Below are positions 7,376 to 16,900 of a stretch of DNA of 39,148 nucleotides, one piece after another. The position numbers were made by a program, and so were the translations under genes. Source of the stretch: an uncultured Bacteroidales bacterium. Its GTDB lineage: Bacteria; Bacteroidota; Bacteroidia; Bacteroidales; Paludibacteraceae. Each line of letters opens with the position of its first letter. Within the stretch, counting starts at the first letter, position 1. The notes under the pieces were generated by a model, which did not search any database, was not told where the DNA came from, and was given only the letters and a program-made list of their open reading frames with translations. The stretch is from assembly GCA_900319005.1 (NCBI GenBank), contig ONMV01000013.1:1-39148 (forward strand). The letters are read 5' to 3'.

Positions 7376-8335
7376 ATGAAACAATTATTCGAGAAATATC
7401 TGGCAGGTAATGCTACCGCTGAGGAGCGGGAGGGCCTGCTGCGTCAGCTCCATGCGGACGAACAGCTCGGTGGCTGGCTTCGGACGGACATCGAGTTTGC
7501 CGAGGGCGGCATGCCCGAACCCATACGCGAGCGTATTCTAAATAATGTTTACGCTCGTACACAGCGTCCTTTAATCAGCCGTCGTTGCTGGTCGATAGCT
7601 GCCGTCATGCTCATCCTCATCATCTCTGGTGCCTTCGGTTGGGTCCTCTTTGGCATCCAAAATCAAAAATCACCAATCACCGATCACCAATCACCAATCA
7701 TCGTCGCTACTGGTATGGGCGAGCACAGCCGTGTCTCCCTTCCTGACGGCACAGCCCTCACCCTCAATGCCCAGACCACCGTGCGCTATAACCTCGCTGA
7801 CGGCAAACGTCAGGTCTCCATCGACGGCGAAGTCTTCTTTGAAGTGGCACGTGATCCCGAGCATCCGTTTGTGGTTACTGCCAACGGCATGACCGTCACT
7901 TGTCTAGGAACTTCTTTCGATGTGCGTAACTATAGCGATGAGTCAAATATATCTGTGGTGCTACGTGACGGCAAGGTGCGGGTCAACGCACGCGATGCCG
8001 ACCTCACGATGGAACCCGGCAGCCGTGTGCTCATGGATCGGCAGACCTTCGCCCTCTCCAAGCATACCGTCACGCCTTCCGACTATACCGCATGGCTTAA
8101 CGGAGAGATCAAGTATAACGACCAGACCCTTGAAGAGATAGCCGCCGAGCTGTCCCGCAATTATAACATTGACCTCGTCATTACCTCGGATGAACTCAAG
8201 CAGGAGCGCTTCACCGGCTACCTTGGCCGCTCATCCCTACGGAACATCCTCGATGTGCTCTGCCTTGCGTCGGACATGAGTTATCATGTGGATAATGACA
8301 CAATGGTTTATATATACCCGCGCAAAAAAAGATAA
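7376..8335 (+). CDS. FecR-family anti-sigma factor
   Basis: 319 residues. A cytoplasmic sigma-binding N-terminus (about 1-68) is followed by a membrane segment (about 71-93, IAAVMLILIISGAFGWVLF). The periplasmic FecR domain has GEHSRVSLPDGTALTLNAQT, GEVFFEVARDPEHPFVV and VTCLGTSFDVRNY. A C-terminal DUF4974/STN-like domain ends with AELSRNYNIDLVI and FTGYLGRSSLRNILDVLCL. It would hold the upstream sigma factor until contacted by the STN domain of SusC. Just after the membrane segment the coding sequence is a run of 7-base tandem repeats (7655-7703); gain or loss of one unit would shift the frame and leave only the cytoplasmic part plus the membrane anchor. Confidence 0.92.
   Translation: MKQLFEKYLAGNATAEEREGLLRQLHADEQLGGWLRTDIEFAEGGMPEPIRERILNNVYARTQRPLISRRCWSIAAVMLILIISGAFGWVLFGIQNQKSPITDHQSPIIVATGMGEHSRVSLPDGTALTLNAQTTVRYNLADGKRQVSIDGEVFFEVARDPEHPFVVTANGMTVTCLGTSFDVRNYSDESNISVVLRDGKVRVNARDADLTMEPGSRVLMDRQTFALSKHTVTPSDYTAWLNGEIKYNDQTLEEIAAELSRNYNIDLVITSDELKQERFTGYLGRSSLRNILDVLCLASDMSYHVDNDTMVYIYPRKKR
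7655..7703 (+). repeat. Seven-unit heptanucleotide repeat inside fecR
   Basis: Seven consecutive 7-mers: ATCCAAA, ATCAAAA, ATCACCA, ATCACCG, ATCACCA, ATCACCA, ATCATCG. Four match the ATCACCR core. They encode the linker after the FecR membrane segment (NQKSPITDHQSPI). Seven is not a multiple of three, so slippage by one unit would shift the frame. Confidence 0.85.
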
Positions 8336-8373
8336 CAACATACGTTTAATTGCAACTAAAAACTTTTAGTATC

Positions 8374-10434
8374 ATGAAAAAAACTTTTATTCCTTTGTTC
8401 GTTGGGTTGCTCTGTTGGACAGGTGCCCAGGCAGCAATTGTTCAAGTCTCGGTAGGAGACGATTTACAAGCTAAAATCAATTCAGCATCTTTCGGTGATA
8501 CAGTCAAAGTACAAGCCGGTACCTATTATGGTAACTTCCAGATGAAGGAAGGCGTCAATGTATCCGGTGGTTGGGATGAGAACTTTGAGTCCCAGACCGA
8601 CTACGCTTCCATCCTCGACGCCCAGGAGAACGGACGTGTTCTGGAGCAACCGTCTAATTTCACTACATGGACCATCTGGTCTAACTTTACCATCCAAAAC
8701 GGTAATCTTAAGGCAATAAGTACCACTCCTGCCAATGGGCTCAGTTCTGGTGTAGCACTCGGTAAGAAGGGACAGGTCAAGCACTGCCTCATTCAGAATA
8801 ACACCTTCGCCTACAATGGTAACTGTATGGGTGGCGGTGTCGGCAACGATGCCGTGGACGCAGCCACGGACGTATGCGCCGAGGACTGCTGGATCCGCAA
8901 TAACAGCGGAACACACGGCGGTGGCGCCCGCGTACGCGGTACGTTGTTGAACTGTGTGATTGAGAATAACAATACGAATAATTCAGTAAAGAAAGGTCCG
9001 GCAGGCGGAGTGCACTTACAAGGAGGACGTATGGTCAACTGTATCGTTCGTGGCAATTTGTCTGGAGGAGACACTGGTGGTGTGCGTTGCTTTGGGAAAA
9101 GCGATGTTATCAATAATTTGATATACAACAATACAGCATCTGGATCAATAGGCGGTCTTTCTCTTGAGAGTGTTCTCTCTAATGTGATAGGTAATACTAT
9201 TGTATGCAATAACCAATTGACTGGCACCGGTTCTCAAGCGGGCGTAAAGATTGCATATGATAAAAATAAGACGCCAATGAATCCAAATGGGACATTCTTT
9301 GTAAACAACGTTGTATGGGGCAATATGTCGAACGGGACAGTTGAGGCTCAGCAGGTTTATTATATCTCCCGTTACGACAAGTCAGCCGGACAACGTAGTT
9401 ATAATGCTATTATGGGGCAGAAAGGCGATGACAGTGCAGAGACTTCTATCCAATTGACAGCAGATGATCCGGGCTTTGTTAATGCGGCCAACGGAGACTT
9501 CTCTCTTCTTTCCACCTCTATCTTATTGGATCGTGGTAATAGTGCCAAGGCGACCGTCGCAAAAGACCTTGTTGGCCATGATCGTATTGTCAATGCTGCG
9601 GTAGATATGGGAGCCTATGAGTATCCTATTGTAGCGAGCGATGTATACGTGCTTGTAGGCGAAGATTTGCAGACGAAAATCAACAATACAGCTATAGGAT
9701 ACACCGTCTATGTACAAGCTGGTACTTTCTACGGCAATTTCACTATGAAGGATGGCGTGAATGTCAGCGGTGGTTGGAATAATGAGTTTACCGCACAAAC
9801 GGATTATGCAACAATATTGGACGCCAACAGCAGTGGACGCGTAGTAACACAATCTGCAGCATTTACCAATCCTACTGTTTGGAGTAATCTTGTTATCCAA
9901 CATGGTAATGTTACCGGTACAGGTGGTGGTGCAGCGCTTTGTAAGAATGGTCAGTTGAACCACTGTAAAGTGATGAATAATGTATGCACCACGCAAGGTG
10001 GTGGTGTCTATTGCGATGACAGCAATGCGGGGGTTATCATTGATGATTGTATCATTTCTGGCAATACGGCTAATCAAGGTGGAGGTATGCGTATTAGAGG
10101 AACGGTTCAGAACTCTGTCATTGAAAATAATACAGTAACAGACGCCGGTGGTGGTATCCACTTGCAGGCTGCGATAGCATTGAATTGCGAGGTGAGAAAC
10201 AATCAAGCGAAAGCAGGAGCGGGTATCCGTGCATATGGTGGTACGGTGCAGAATTGTATAGTAGAGAACAATGCTACGACAACAAGTAATACCGGTGGCG
10301 TTATGTTACAAAGTGGCGCTGCTATGTACAATAGTATTATTCGTAATAATACAAGTAACGAGAATACAGGCGGAGTACGCTTAACTGATAGTAACAAATC
10401 ATGTACGATTGCTAACTGTTTGATAGATTCGTAA
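8374..10434 (+). CDS. Secreted right-handed beta-helix protein, truncated by a tandem duplication
   Basis: 686 residues from the ATG at 8374; a TTG at 8350 is possible but the signal peptide MKKTFIPLFVGLLCWTGAQA starts at the ATG. Two homologous modules follow, near residues 25-430 and 430-686. Each begins DDLQ-K-N, a VQAGT-YGNF turn and GVNVSGGW, then Asn/Gly-rich rungs such as NCVIENN and GGVRC typical of parallel beta-helix (pectate-lyase-like or polymorphic outer-membrane) proteins. No catalytic site is evident. The frame ends early because 88 bases are duplicated at 10339-10514; removing one copy joins it in frame to 10508-11635, giving 1057 residues with the C-terminal tail. It follows fecR by 38 bases. 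It may be an adhesin or glycan-binding surface protein; this is inference. Confidence 0.85.
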   Translation: MKKTFIPLFVGLLCWTGAQAAIVQVSVGDDLQAKINSASFGDTVKVQAGTYYGNFQMKEGVNVSGGWDENFESQTDYASILDAQENGRVLEQPSNFTTWTIWSNFTIQNGNLKAISTTPANGLSSGVALGKKGQVKHCLIQNNTFAYNGNCMGGGVGNDAVDAATDVCAEDCWIRNNSGTHGGGARVRGTLLNCVIENNNTNNSVKKGPAGGVHLQGGRMVNCIVRGNLSGGDTGGVRCFGKSDVINNLIYNNTASGSIGGLSLESVLSNVIGNTIVCNNQLTGTGSQAGVKIAYDKNKTPMNPNGTFFVNNVVWGNMSNGTVEAQQVYYISRYDKSAGQRSYNAIMGQKGDDSAETSIQLTADDPGFVNAANGDFSLLSTSILLDRGNSAKATVAKDLVGHDRIVNAAVDMGAYEYPIVASDVYVLVGEDLQTKINNTAIGYTVYVQAGTFYGNFTMKDGVNVSGGWNNEFTAQTDYATILDANSSGRVVTQSAAFTNPTVWSNLVIQHGNVTGTGGGAALCKNGQLNHCKVMNNVCTTQGGGVYCDDSNAGVIIDDCIISGNTANQGGGMRIRGTVQNSVIENNTVTDAGGGIHLQAAIALNCEVRNNQAKAGAGIRAYGGTVQNCIVENNATTTSNTGGVMLQSGAAMYNSIIRNNTSNENTGGVRLTDSNKSCTIANCLIDS
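8641..8783 (+). repeat. Near-identical tract shared with the paralogue at 12137-12279
   Basis: 143 bases match 12137-12279 with four differences by my count, whereas the coding sequence on either side is clearly more diverged. Both tracts encode the same beta-helix segment (LEQPSNFTTWTIWSNFTIQ and onward). This points to recombination or gene conversion between the two genes. Confidence 0.8.
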
Positions 10435-10514
10435 TAATACAAGTAACGAGAATACAGGCGGAGTACGCTTAACTGATAGTAACAAATCATGTACGATTGC
10501 TAACTGTTTGATAG
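10339..10514 (+). repeat. 88-bp perfect tandem duplication
   Basis: Bases 10339-10426 are repeated without change at 10427-10514, starting ATTCGTAATAATAC and ending TTTGATAG. The unit length (88 = 3 x 29 + 1) shifts the frame and makes a stop at 10432-10434. It lies in Asn-rich beta-helix rungs. It may be a genuine reversible duplication or an assembly error. Confidence 0.95.
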
Positions 10515-11635
10515 TTGGTAATAGTGCGGCACAGTGCGTCGGAGGAATGGCTCTGGAGGGCGGTGTACATTATGCATTCGGCAATACCATTGTGAATAAC
10601 TCTCAGACTTCATCCTCCAACCCCGATTGGTGTGGCGTACGTGTTAACGTAGGTGGTCCGTTGCAGTTCTGTAATAATATTGTATGGGGCAACAAAGCCA
10701 ATAATGAAGTACAAGCAAGCCAGATTATGCTCCTTTCTTCTTATGGCAACCAAAAGAATAACTTCGTCCACAATGCCGTTGTCTGGAATGGAAAACTGGC
10801 AGGTGGAGAGGACTTCGAAGGTGTCAATACCATTCTGCTGGACAAAGATACTGATCCGGGCTTTACGGATGCAGCCAATGGAGACTACACGCTTGTATAT
10901 CCGTCGCCGGCAGGGCTGATTGATTCAGGACACGGAGGTTATTTCTATGGAACCAAAGATCTTGCAGGCAATACCCGCAAAATGGGTGTCATTGACCGCG
11001 GATGCTATGAATATACCTATGAGAATCCTGTGGCTAATACTTACACCCGCGAGGTGACTGCCGGTCGTTACGGTACGATCTGTTTGCCGTTCGCTGTAGC
11101 TGCTGCGGATATTGCCGGAGCAACTGTTTACAAGGTACTCTCGTTCTCCGATGATCTCAAGAGCGGACTGCTGCTGGAAGAGGTGGATGCTATGGAAGCC
11201 GGTAACCCGTATTTCTTCCTCGCTTCTGCTGCCTCCGTATCCTTCGGCTATATCGCAGAGGGCAGCCCTGCATCAGCCGGTAACGAAAACGGTTTGTATG
11301 GTACGATTACCGGAGAGAAGGTGAAAGGCGAAGGATTCTACGTACTCCAAAACAACGAATTGCGCCAGGCCTTTGATGGAGCAGATGATATAGAGATCAA
11401 TCTTAGCGCCAACAGAGCGTATATCAAGTTGTCGGAAATACCTGCTTATACCGTATCAGAGCCTTCTCCGCGCCGCAGAGTAATCGGTATCCACCAAGAG
11501 CAGGGTTCCGCTACCGGTATGGACCAGATGGTTGACGGCGCAGGTGAAAATGAGAAGATGATCCGCAACGGCCAACTCCTCATCATCCGTGACGGCAAGA
11601 CCTACAACGTCCTTGGTCAGTCAATAAACCAATAA
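10508..11635 (+). pseudogene. 3' part of the frameshifted beta-helix gene
   Basis: This 375-codon frame has no signal peptide and continues the upstream protein exactly when one 88-bp copy is removed. It holds the last beta-helix rungs (NNIVWGNKANNEVQAS, DPGFTDAANGDYTL), then a beta-sandwich-like domain from about residue 175 (TREVTAGRYGTICLPFAVA), and a terminal tail IRNGQLLIIRDGKTYNVLG. The same tail ends the proteins at 13507 and 20936 and probably acts as a surface or secretion signal. If the duplication is real, this half is untranslated or made only after loss of one copy. Confidence 0.8.
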
Positions 11636-11669
11636 AAACATATTATTTAGAATATAAATAACAGTTATT

Positions 11670-11825
11670 ATGAGAAAGAGTTTATATATCGCTCCTATGA
11701 CGGAGCTGCACACCATGCTTTCGGTCTCTAATCTGTTAGCAGGCAGTGACGCCGGCAGTAGTAATGAGATCAACATCAACAACAACACTCCTGCCGATTC
11801 CGATTATCTCGGAGGAGGCGATTGA
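11670..11825 (+). CDS. Small protein of the Bacteroidales GGG-D tail type
   Basis: 51 residues, too short for usual gene callers: MRKSLYIAPMTELHTMLSV at the start, LLAGSD in the middle and YLGGGD at the end. Many Bacteroidales genomes carry such peptides, with a basic start, a Y-x-P-x-x-E motif near residue 6, a hydrophobic LLA segment and a Gly/Asp-rich end, often next to secreted beta-helix or surface protein genes; I recall this from general knowledge and could not search. It sits 34 bases after the broken beta-helix gene and 41 before the next, in the same direction. Function unknown. Confidence 0.6.
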   Translation: MRKSLYIAPMTELHTMLSVSNLLAGSDAGSSNEININNNTPADSDYLGGGD

Positions 11826-11866
11826 TGCTGTCAACAACAAGACAAGAACCCTTAATTGAATACACA

Positions 11867-13507
11867 ATGAAAAAGATATCAATGTCAATAGTATGTCTGA
11901 TGGCATGTATAGGACTATATGCCCAGACGAAGGTGACGGCAGACAAATCCGGTGCAGAGCTTCAGGCGGCAATCAATGCCGCCGAAGCCGGTACCACCGT
12001 CTATGTGCAGGCCGGAACTTATGTGGGTAATTTCACCATGAAAGAAGGTGTGAATGTATCCGGCGGTTGGAATGCTGATTTTACCGCCCAAACGGACTAC
12101 GCATCTATACTTGATGCCAATGCCGATGGGCGTGTGCTGGAGCAACCGTCTAATTTCACCACATGGACCATCTGGTCTAACTTTACCATCCAAAACGGTA
12201 ATCTTAAGGCAATAAGTGCCACTCCTGCCAATGGGCTCAGTTCAGGTGTAGCACTCGGTAAGAAGGGACAAGTCAAGCATTGTCTTATCCAAAACAATAC
12301 CTTCTCCTATAACGGCAACTGCATGGGTGGTGGTGTAGGCAATGACGCTATAGATGCCGCTACGGATGTCTGCGCAGAAGACTGTATAATCCGCAATAAC
12401 TGCGGTACGCATGGCGGTGGTGTCCGCGTCCGCGGTACGGTGCTCAACTGCATCATCGAGAACAACAATACCAATAACTCCATCAAAACGGGTCCCGGCG
12501 GTGGCGTACACTTGCAAAGTGGTCGTTTGGTGGGCTGTATTGTGAAGGGCAACTACTCCGGCGGCGACACGGGTGGTGTGCGTCTGTTCGGTAAGTGCCA
12601 GGTAATCAATTGCCTTATCGCTGACAATACCGCTACTGGTAAGGTGGGAGGAATTGGTATAGAATCTGCTAATTCGGATGTCATCGGTTGTACTATCGTT
12701 AATAATGACCAACTCATCAATGATGCATCGCATAATTCGAAATGCGGTATCTCCTGTGGTGCATCATCGGATAACGGAACCAAACTGGCGAATAACATCG
12801 TATGGGGCAACAAGCACAACGGTGTTGCGCAGAATACACAGATATATTATATTTCGCATTATGCTGCAGCAAACCGTGTTTACAACGCCATCGCCCATCA
12901 GAATACCACGAACGGTATCAAATTGAGCATGAGTAACGATGAGGATGATACCTATCTGGATGGAGATCAGAACGAGCAGACGGGCCGTGCTCCGCATTTT
13001 GCAGACCCTGCCAATGGTGACTACCGCCTGACTTGGCAATCCCCAATGTTGGGTAGAGCGAACTCTTCTATCGCTGTTGTTACAAAGGATTTAGATGGCA
13101 ATAACCGTAATATTGAAGGTGTAGATCTTGGTGCCTATGAGTTGCCGTACTATACCTTGACTATCGCTGCATTTGACCATGCAACGCTCACCGTCGGCGG
13201 AGAAACGAAAACAGCAGGTGATTATTCGCTGCCAAAGGGCTATACAACTACCGCTACTATAGAGCCTGATGAAAACTATAGCATCACGAGCGTAACCTGC
13301 GGTGACGCTATTCTGACACCGGAGGCAGGTATCTATACCTTGCCGGCTCTGCTGACTGACATGACCCTGACCATTACGGTACAGTCGACTCCTACTGGTA
13401 TTGACGATGCCAATACTGCTGTCAAGGCCGTTAAGGTTATCCGCAACGGACAACTCCTGATCCTTCGTGATGGCAAGGAATTCAATGTCTTGGGTTCGCA
13501 ATTATAA
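11867..13507 (+). CDS. Secreted right-handed beta-helix protein, paralogue of the 8374 gene
   Basis: 546 residues from the ATG at 11867. The signal peptide MKKISMSIVCLMACIGLYAQ fits, whereas the earlier TTG at 11822 would add a non-signal stretch. One beta-helix module (about 22-440) matches module 1 of the protein at 8374: VQAGTYVGNFTMKEGVNVSGGW, then Asn/Gly-rich rungs. A small domain resembling Listeria-Bacteroides or InlB-type repeats follows (TLTIAAFDHATLTVGG), then the shared tail IRNGQLLILRDGKEFNVLG. No enzyme active site is visible. The start lies 41 bases after the small gene at 11670. Part of it is nearly identical to the upstream paralogue. Confidence 0.88.
   Translation: MKKISMSIVCLMACIGLYAQTKVTADKSGAELQAAINAAEAGTTVYVQAGTYVGNFTMKEGVNVSGGWNADFTAQTDYASILDANADGRVLEQPSNFTTWTIWSNFTIQNGNLKAISATPANGLSSGVALGKKGQVKHCLIQNNTFSYNGNCMGGGVGNDAIDAATDVCAEDCIIRNNCGTHGGGVRVRGTVLNCIIENNNTNNSIKTGPGGGVHLQSGRLVGCIVKGNYSGGDTGGVRLFGKCQVINCLIADNTATGKVGGIGIESANSDVIGCTIVNNDQLINDASHNSKCGISCGASSDNGTKLANNIVWGNKHNGVAQNTQIYYISHYAAANRVYNAIAHQNTTNGIKLSMSNDEDDTYLDGDQNEQTGRAPHFADPANGDYRLTWQSPMLGRANSSIAVVTKDLDGNNRNIEGVDLGAYELPYYTLTIAAFDHATLTVGGETKTAGDYSLPKGYTTTATIEPDENYSITSVTCGDAILTPEAGIYTLPALLTDMTLTITVQSTPTGIDDANTAVKAVKVIRNGQLLILRDGKEFNVLGSQL
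12137..12279 (+). repeat. Near-identical tract shared with 8641-8783
   Basis: Partner of the tract in the upstream paralogue, at a constant offset of 3496 bases, with about four differences in 143. The sharp change in identity on both sides favours a recent conversion event. Confidence 0.8.
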
Positions 13508-13538
13508 TTAGAATCTTTGGTCAAAATCTCATTTCTTT

Positions 13539-13949
13539 ATGAAACGGACCTATATTTTCGCTCTCTTTTCCTTGGTGCTCGCGTTTGTCGCGTGCACCGG
13601 GGAGAAGGCGCGCGAGCTACCTACATTCAGCACCATCACCGTCACGCCCGCCAAAGAGGTCTATGCGCTCGGTGACTCTGTGCAGTGCTCTATCACGATG
13701 CTCACACCGGGTGATGCTTCGCTCAAGGAGGCCAAGTATTGGTTCTATACCTCTTGGTGGGGCAGCGACCCGAATATGACGGCGGACTTCTGTACGCCCG
13801 ACACGGTGGATGGCATTGTCTCTTTCACCTCAAGTAAGATTGCCCTTACCAAAGCCGGCGAAGTGCGTATCTATTTCTGGGGAAGACTGGAGTATCCCAA
13901 TTGGGATTTTCAACCGGTTCAGATTCCTGTCACAATACACGTTCAATAA
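13539..13949 (+). CDS. Small lipoprotein with a predicted beta-sandwich
   Basis: 136 residues. A lipoprotein signal (MKRTYIFALFSLVLAFVAC, Cys19) is followed by a sequence alternating short hydrophobic strands (FSTITVTPAKEVYALGDSVQCSITML, YWFYTSWW, VRIYFWGRLEY, IPVTIHV), which suggests one Ig-like or beta-sandwich domain. I do not recognise the family. It sits 15 bases before the SusC gene in the same direction, so it is probably an accessory surface lipoprotein of this SusCD system, perhaps ligand-binding; the role is inference from position. Confidence 0.8.
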   Translation: MKRTYIFALFSLVLAFVACTGEKARELPTFSTITVTPAKEVYALGDSVQCSITMLTPGDASLKEAKYWFYTSWWGSDPNMTADFCTPDTVDGIVSFTSSKIALTKAGEVRIYFWGRLEYPNWDFQPVQIPVTIHVQ

Positions 13950-13964
13950 TTAACACCTGATTCC

Positions 13965-16900
13965 ATGAGACGCAAATTTGTATTAGCATTATCCTTAATG
14001 CTCCTGTCGTTGTTGACCGTCCAAGCGCAGGTGGTGACGCTGAAAGTAACCAACCAGCCTATACGGGAGGTGCTGCCGATGGTTGAGCAGCAATGCGATT
14101 ACCATTTCTTCTACAACAATAATCTCACAGGGTTGGATAACCTCATCACCCTCACGCTTAATCAGACCCCCTTGGAGCAGGCGCTCAAGCAATTGTTCAA
14201 AGGAACCGGCATCTCCTACAAAATGGCGGAGAATAATGTCATCGTGCTCTCCGTTGAAGAGAAAAAGTCGGCGGTCCGACATATAACCGGTGTCGTGCTG
14301 GACAAGAAATCCAATGAACCCGTCATTGGCGCCTCGGTCGTCATCAAAGGTACCACCCAAGGTACTATCACCGACTTCGACGGAAATTTTTCACTCGAAG
14401 CATCTACCGGTCAGTACCTCCAAGTATCCTATCTCGGTTATGAGACCTATGAGTTGCGGGTGGCTGCCGGTAGCGATATCTATCGCGTAATGCTGGCGGA
14501 GTCTACGGCTCAGCTCGATGAAGTGGTTGTTGTCGGCTATGGCGCGCAGAAGAAAGTGAACCTTACCGGAGCCGTCAGCGTAGTCGAGTCAAAGGACATC
14601 GTCGGGCGTCCGACACCGAATATGGTCACAGCCCTGCAGGGCGCCGACCCTGCGCTCAACATCACCATGTCCGCCGGCGGACCGGGTGCCTCCTACAACT
14701 TTAATATTCGTGGTCTGGCTTCTATCAACAATTCTTCTACCACCAAGCCGCTGGTGCTGGTGGATGGTGTAGAGATGGAACTCTCCCGTGTCAATACCAA
14801 TGATATCGAGTCCGTGTCCATCCTTAAGGATGCCTCCGCTTCCGCTATCTATGGTTCCAAAGCCGCTGCCGGTGTTATTCTGGTCACTACCAAATCCGGT
14901 AAGGAAGGACTCGCTCCGCAAGTCACTATTGATGCTAAAGCCGGATGGAAATCGCCGACTACTGACCATGATTTTATTACGCAGGGATTCTGGTCCGCAT
15001 ACATCAGCGATATCTTCATGCTCCAGCATACCAAGACCGCGATGACTACCTATACCGAAGCGGATTATGCCGAGTTATGGATGCGCCTCAATGATGAGAC
15101 CGAGAACCCGGAGCGTCCGTGGGTGGTAACCCAATCCGACGGTTCCTATAAGTATTATGCCAACTTTGACTGGTATGACCATTATTTCAAATCCATCCGC
15201 CCGACCCAGGATTATAATATCAGTCTCAAGGGTGGTAACGACAAGATTAACTATTTCGTCAGCGGACGGTATTACACCGAGGATGGTATGATTCGTATCG
15301 ATAACGACAAGTGGCACCAGTTCTCCACGCGTGCCAAGGTGAATATCAATATCAAACCCTGGCTGCACTATGGTGTCAACTTCTCCTTCTTCTCGTCGAG
15401 ATACACCTATCCGGGTACGGAATCGTCTCGTGAGATTTTCCGTGTAGGCTCACTCCATGCGATGGCATACATTCCCGCCACCAATCCCGACGGCTCGTTT
15501 GTGTATCTCAACCCCTGGATATACTCCGGGCAGGGAACGGTAGGTGACGGTATGAGTGCGCTGCTGCTCAATGGCAAGCATAAGAACCTCAATCTCAATC
15601 GCGAGATGGTCATTCAGAATTCGCTTACCTTTGACCTCTACAAGAATCTTACGCTCAATGCGGATTATTCGTTCACATGGCGTATGAAGGAGATTAGCAA
15701 CCGCTCCGTCAAAGTGCCCTATTCAGCCAAAGAGGGGACAACGGACTTGATTGAGAACTTCCGCTCTGTCGATTCGTACCACCAGCAATTGGCGCGGTAC
15801 CAGACGCATAACTACAATGTCTATCTGCGTTGGACACCCACATGGGATAAGCATCACCTTACCCTCACGGCGGGATATAACGGCGAGATGTATCGCTATC
15901 ATTCGCTCGAGGCAGAGCGGATGGACCTCATGACCGAAGATCTCTCATCGTTTAATTTCGCCAAAGGTGAAGTAACCGAATTGAGCGAGAGCATCAAGAC
16001 CGTGGCTACAAACGGCTTCTTCGCCCGTGTTAACTACGACTGGGCGGGACGATACCTGTTCGAGGTCAGCGTGCGTGCCGATGCCTCTTCGCGCTTTGCA
16101 CCGGGTTATCGTTGGGCAGTTACGCCGGGCGGAAGTCTGGGATGGCGTATGTCGGAAGAACCGTTCTGGGAGTCTATTCATGATTGGTGGGATAATGCTA
16201 AGATACGTTTCTCTGCCGGACAGCTCGCTAACCAGATGACCGGATACTACGATTATATCCAGTCGGTCGATGCTGACGGTATGTTCACCCAGGCCATCAC
16301 GCTTGACGGTGCTACCGTCCTCTCCTATGCTACGGAAAACGACCCCAATGCAGGAACGCTTACTTGGGAGAAGATGACTACCTATGATGTGGGTCTTGAC
16401 CTCGGATTCTTGGGTAACCGCCTCTCCCTGACAGGTGATTTCTATATCCGTAATACCGAAGGTATGCTCAATACCGGTACGGCTCTCCCGTCTGTATATG
16501 GCGCCACTGACCCCAAGCAGAACTCCGCCAATATGTCCACCCGAGGATGGGAACTTGCCGTCACGTGGCGAGACAAGCATAATGTCCTCGGAAAGGATTT
16601 CAAGTACGAAATCGGCGGCGGTGTAGGTAACTACCGCACGTTCATCACCAAATACAATAATCCTGAAAAGCTATTATCTACCTATTATGAAGGACAGGAA
16701 CTTGGCGAACTGTGGGGATACGAGATTGACGGCTTGTTCCAGACCCAAGAGGAGGTTGATGACTATCTGACCAAAGTGGACCCTGTCAACTCAATGGTCT
16801 ATACCGATATAGTCGGTGTGCTTGATTCCAAGGCTCCGGGACTTCATCCGGGCGATGTGCGCTATGTGGACCTCAATGGTGATGGTGTCATCACATCAGG

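Noticed and set aside
13091-13501. Minus-strand frames over the beta-helix genes (also 9523-10206 and 12242-12733)
   Set aside because: Open only because the Asn/Gly/Thr-rich repeats lack stops on the opposite strand.
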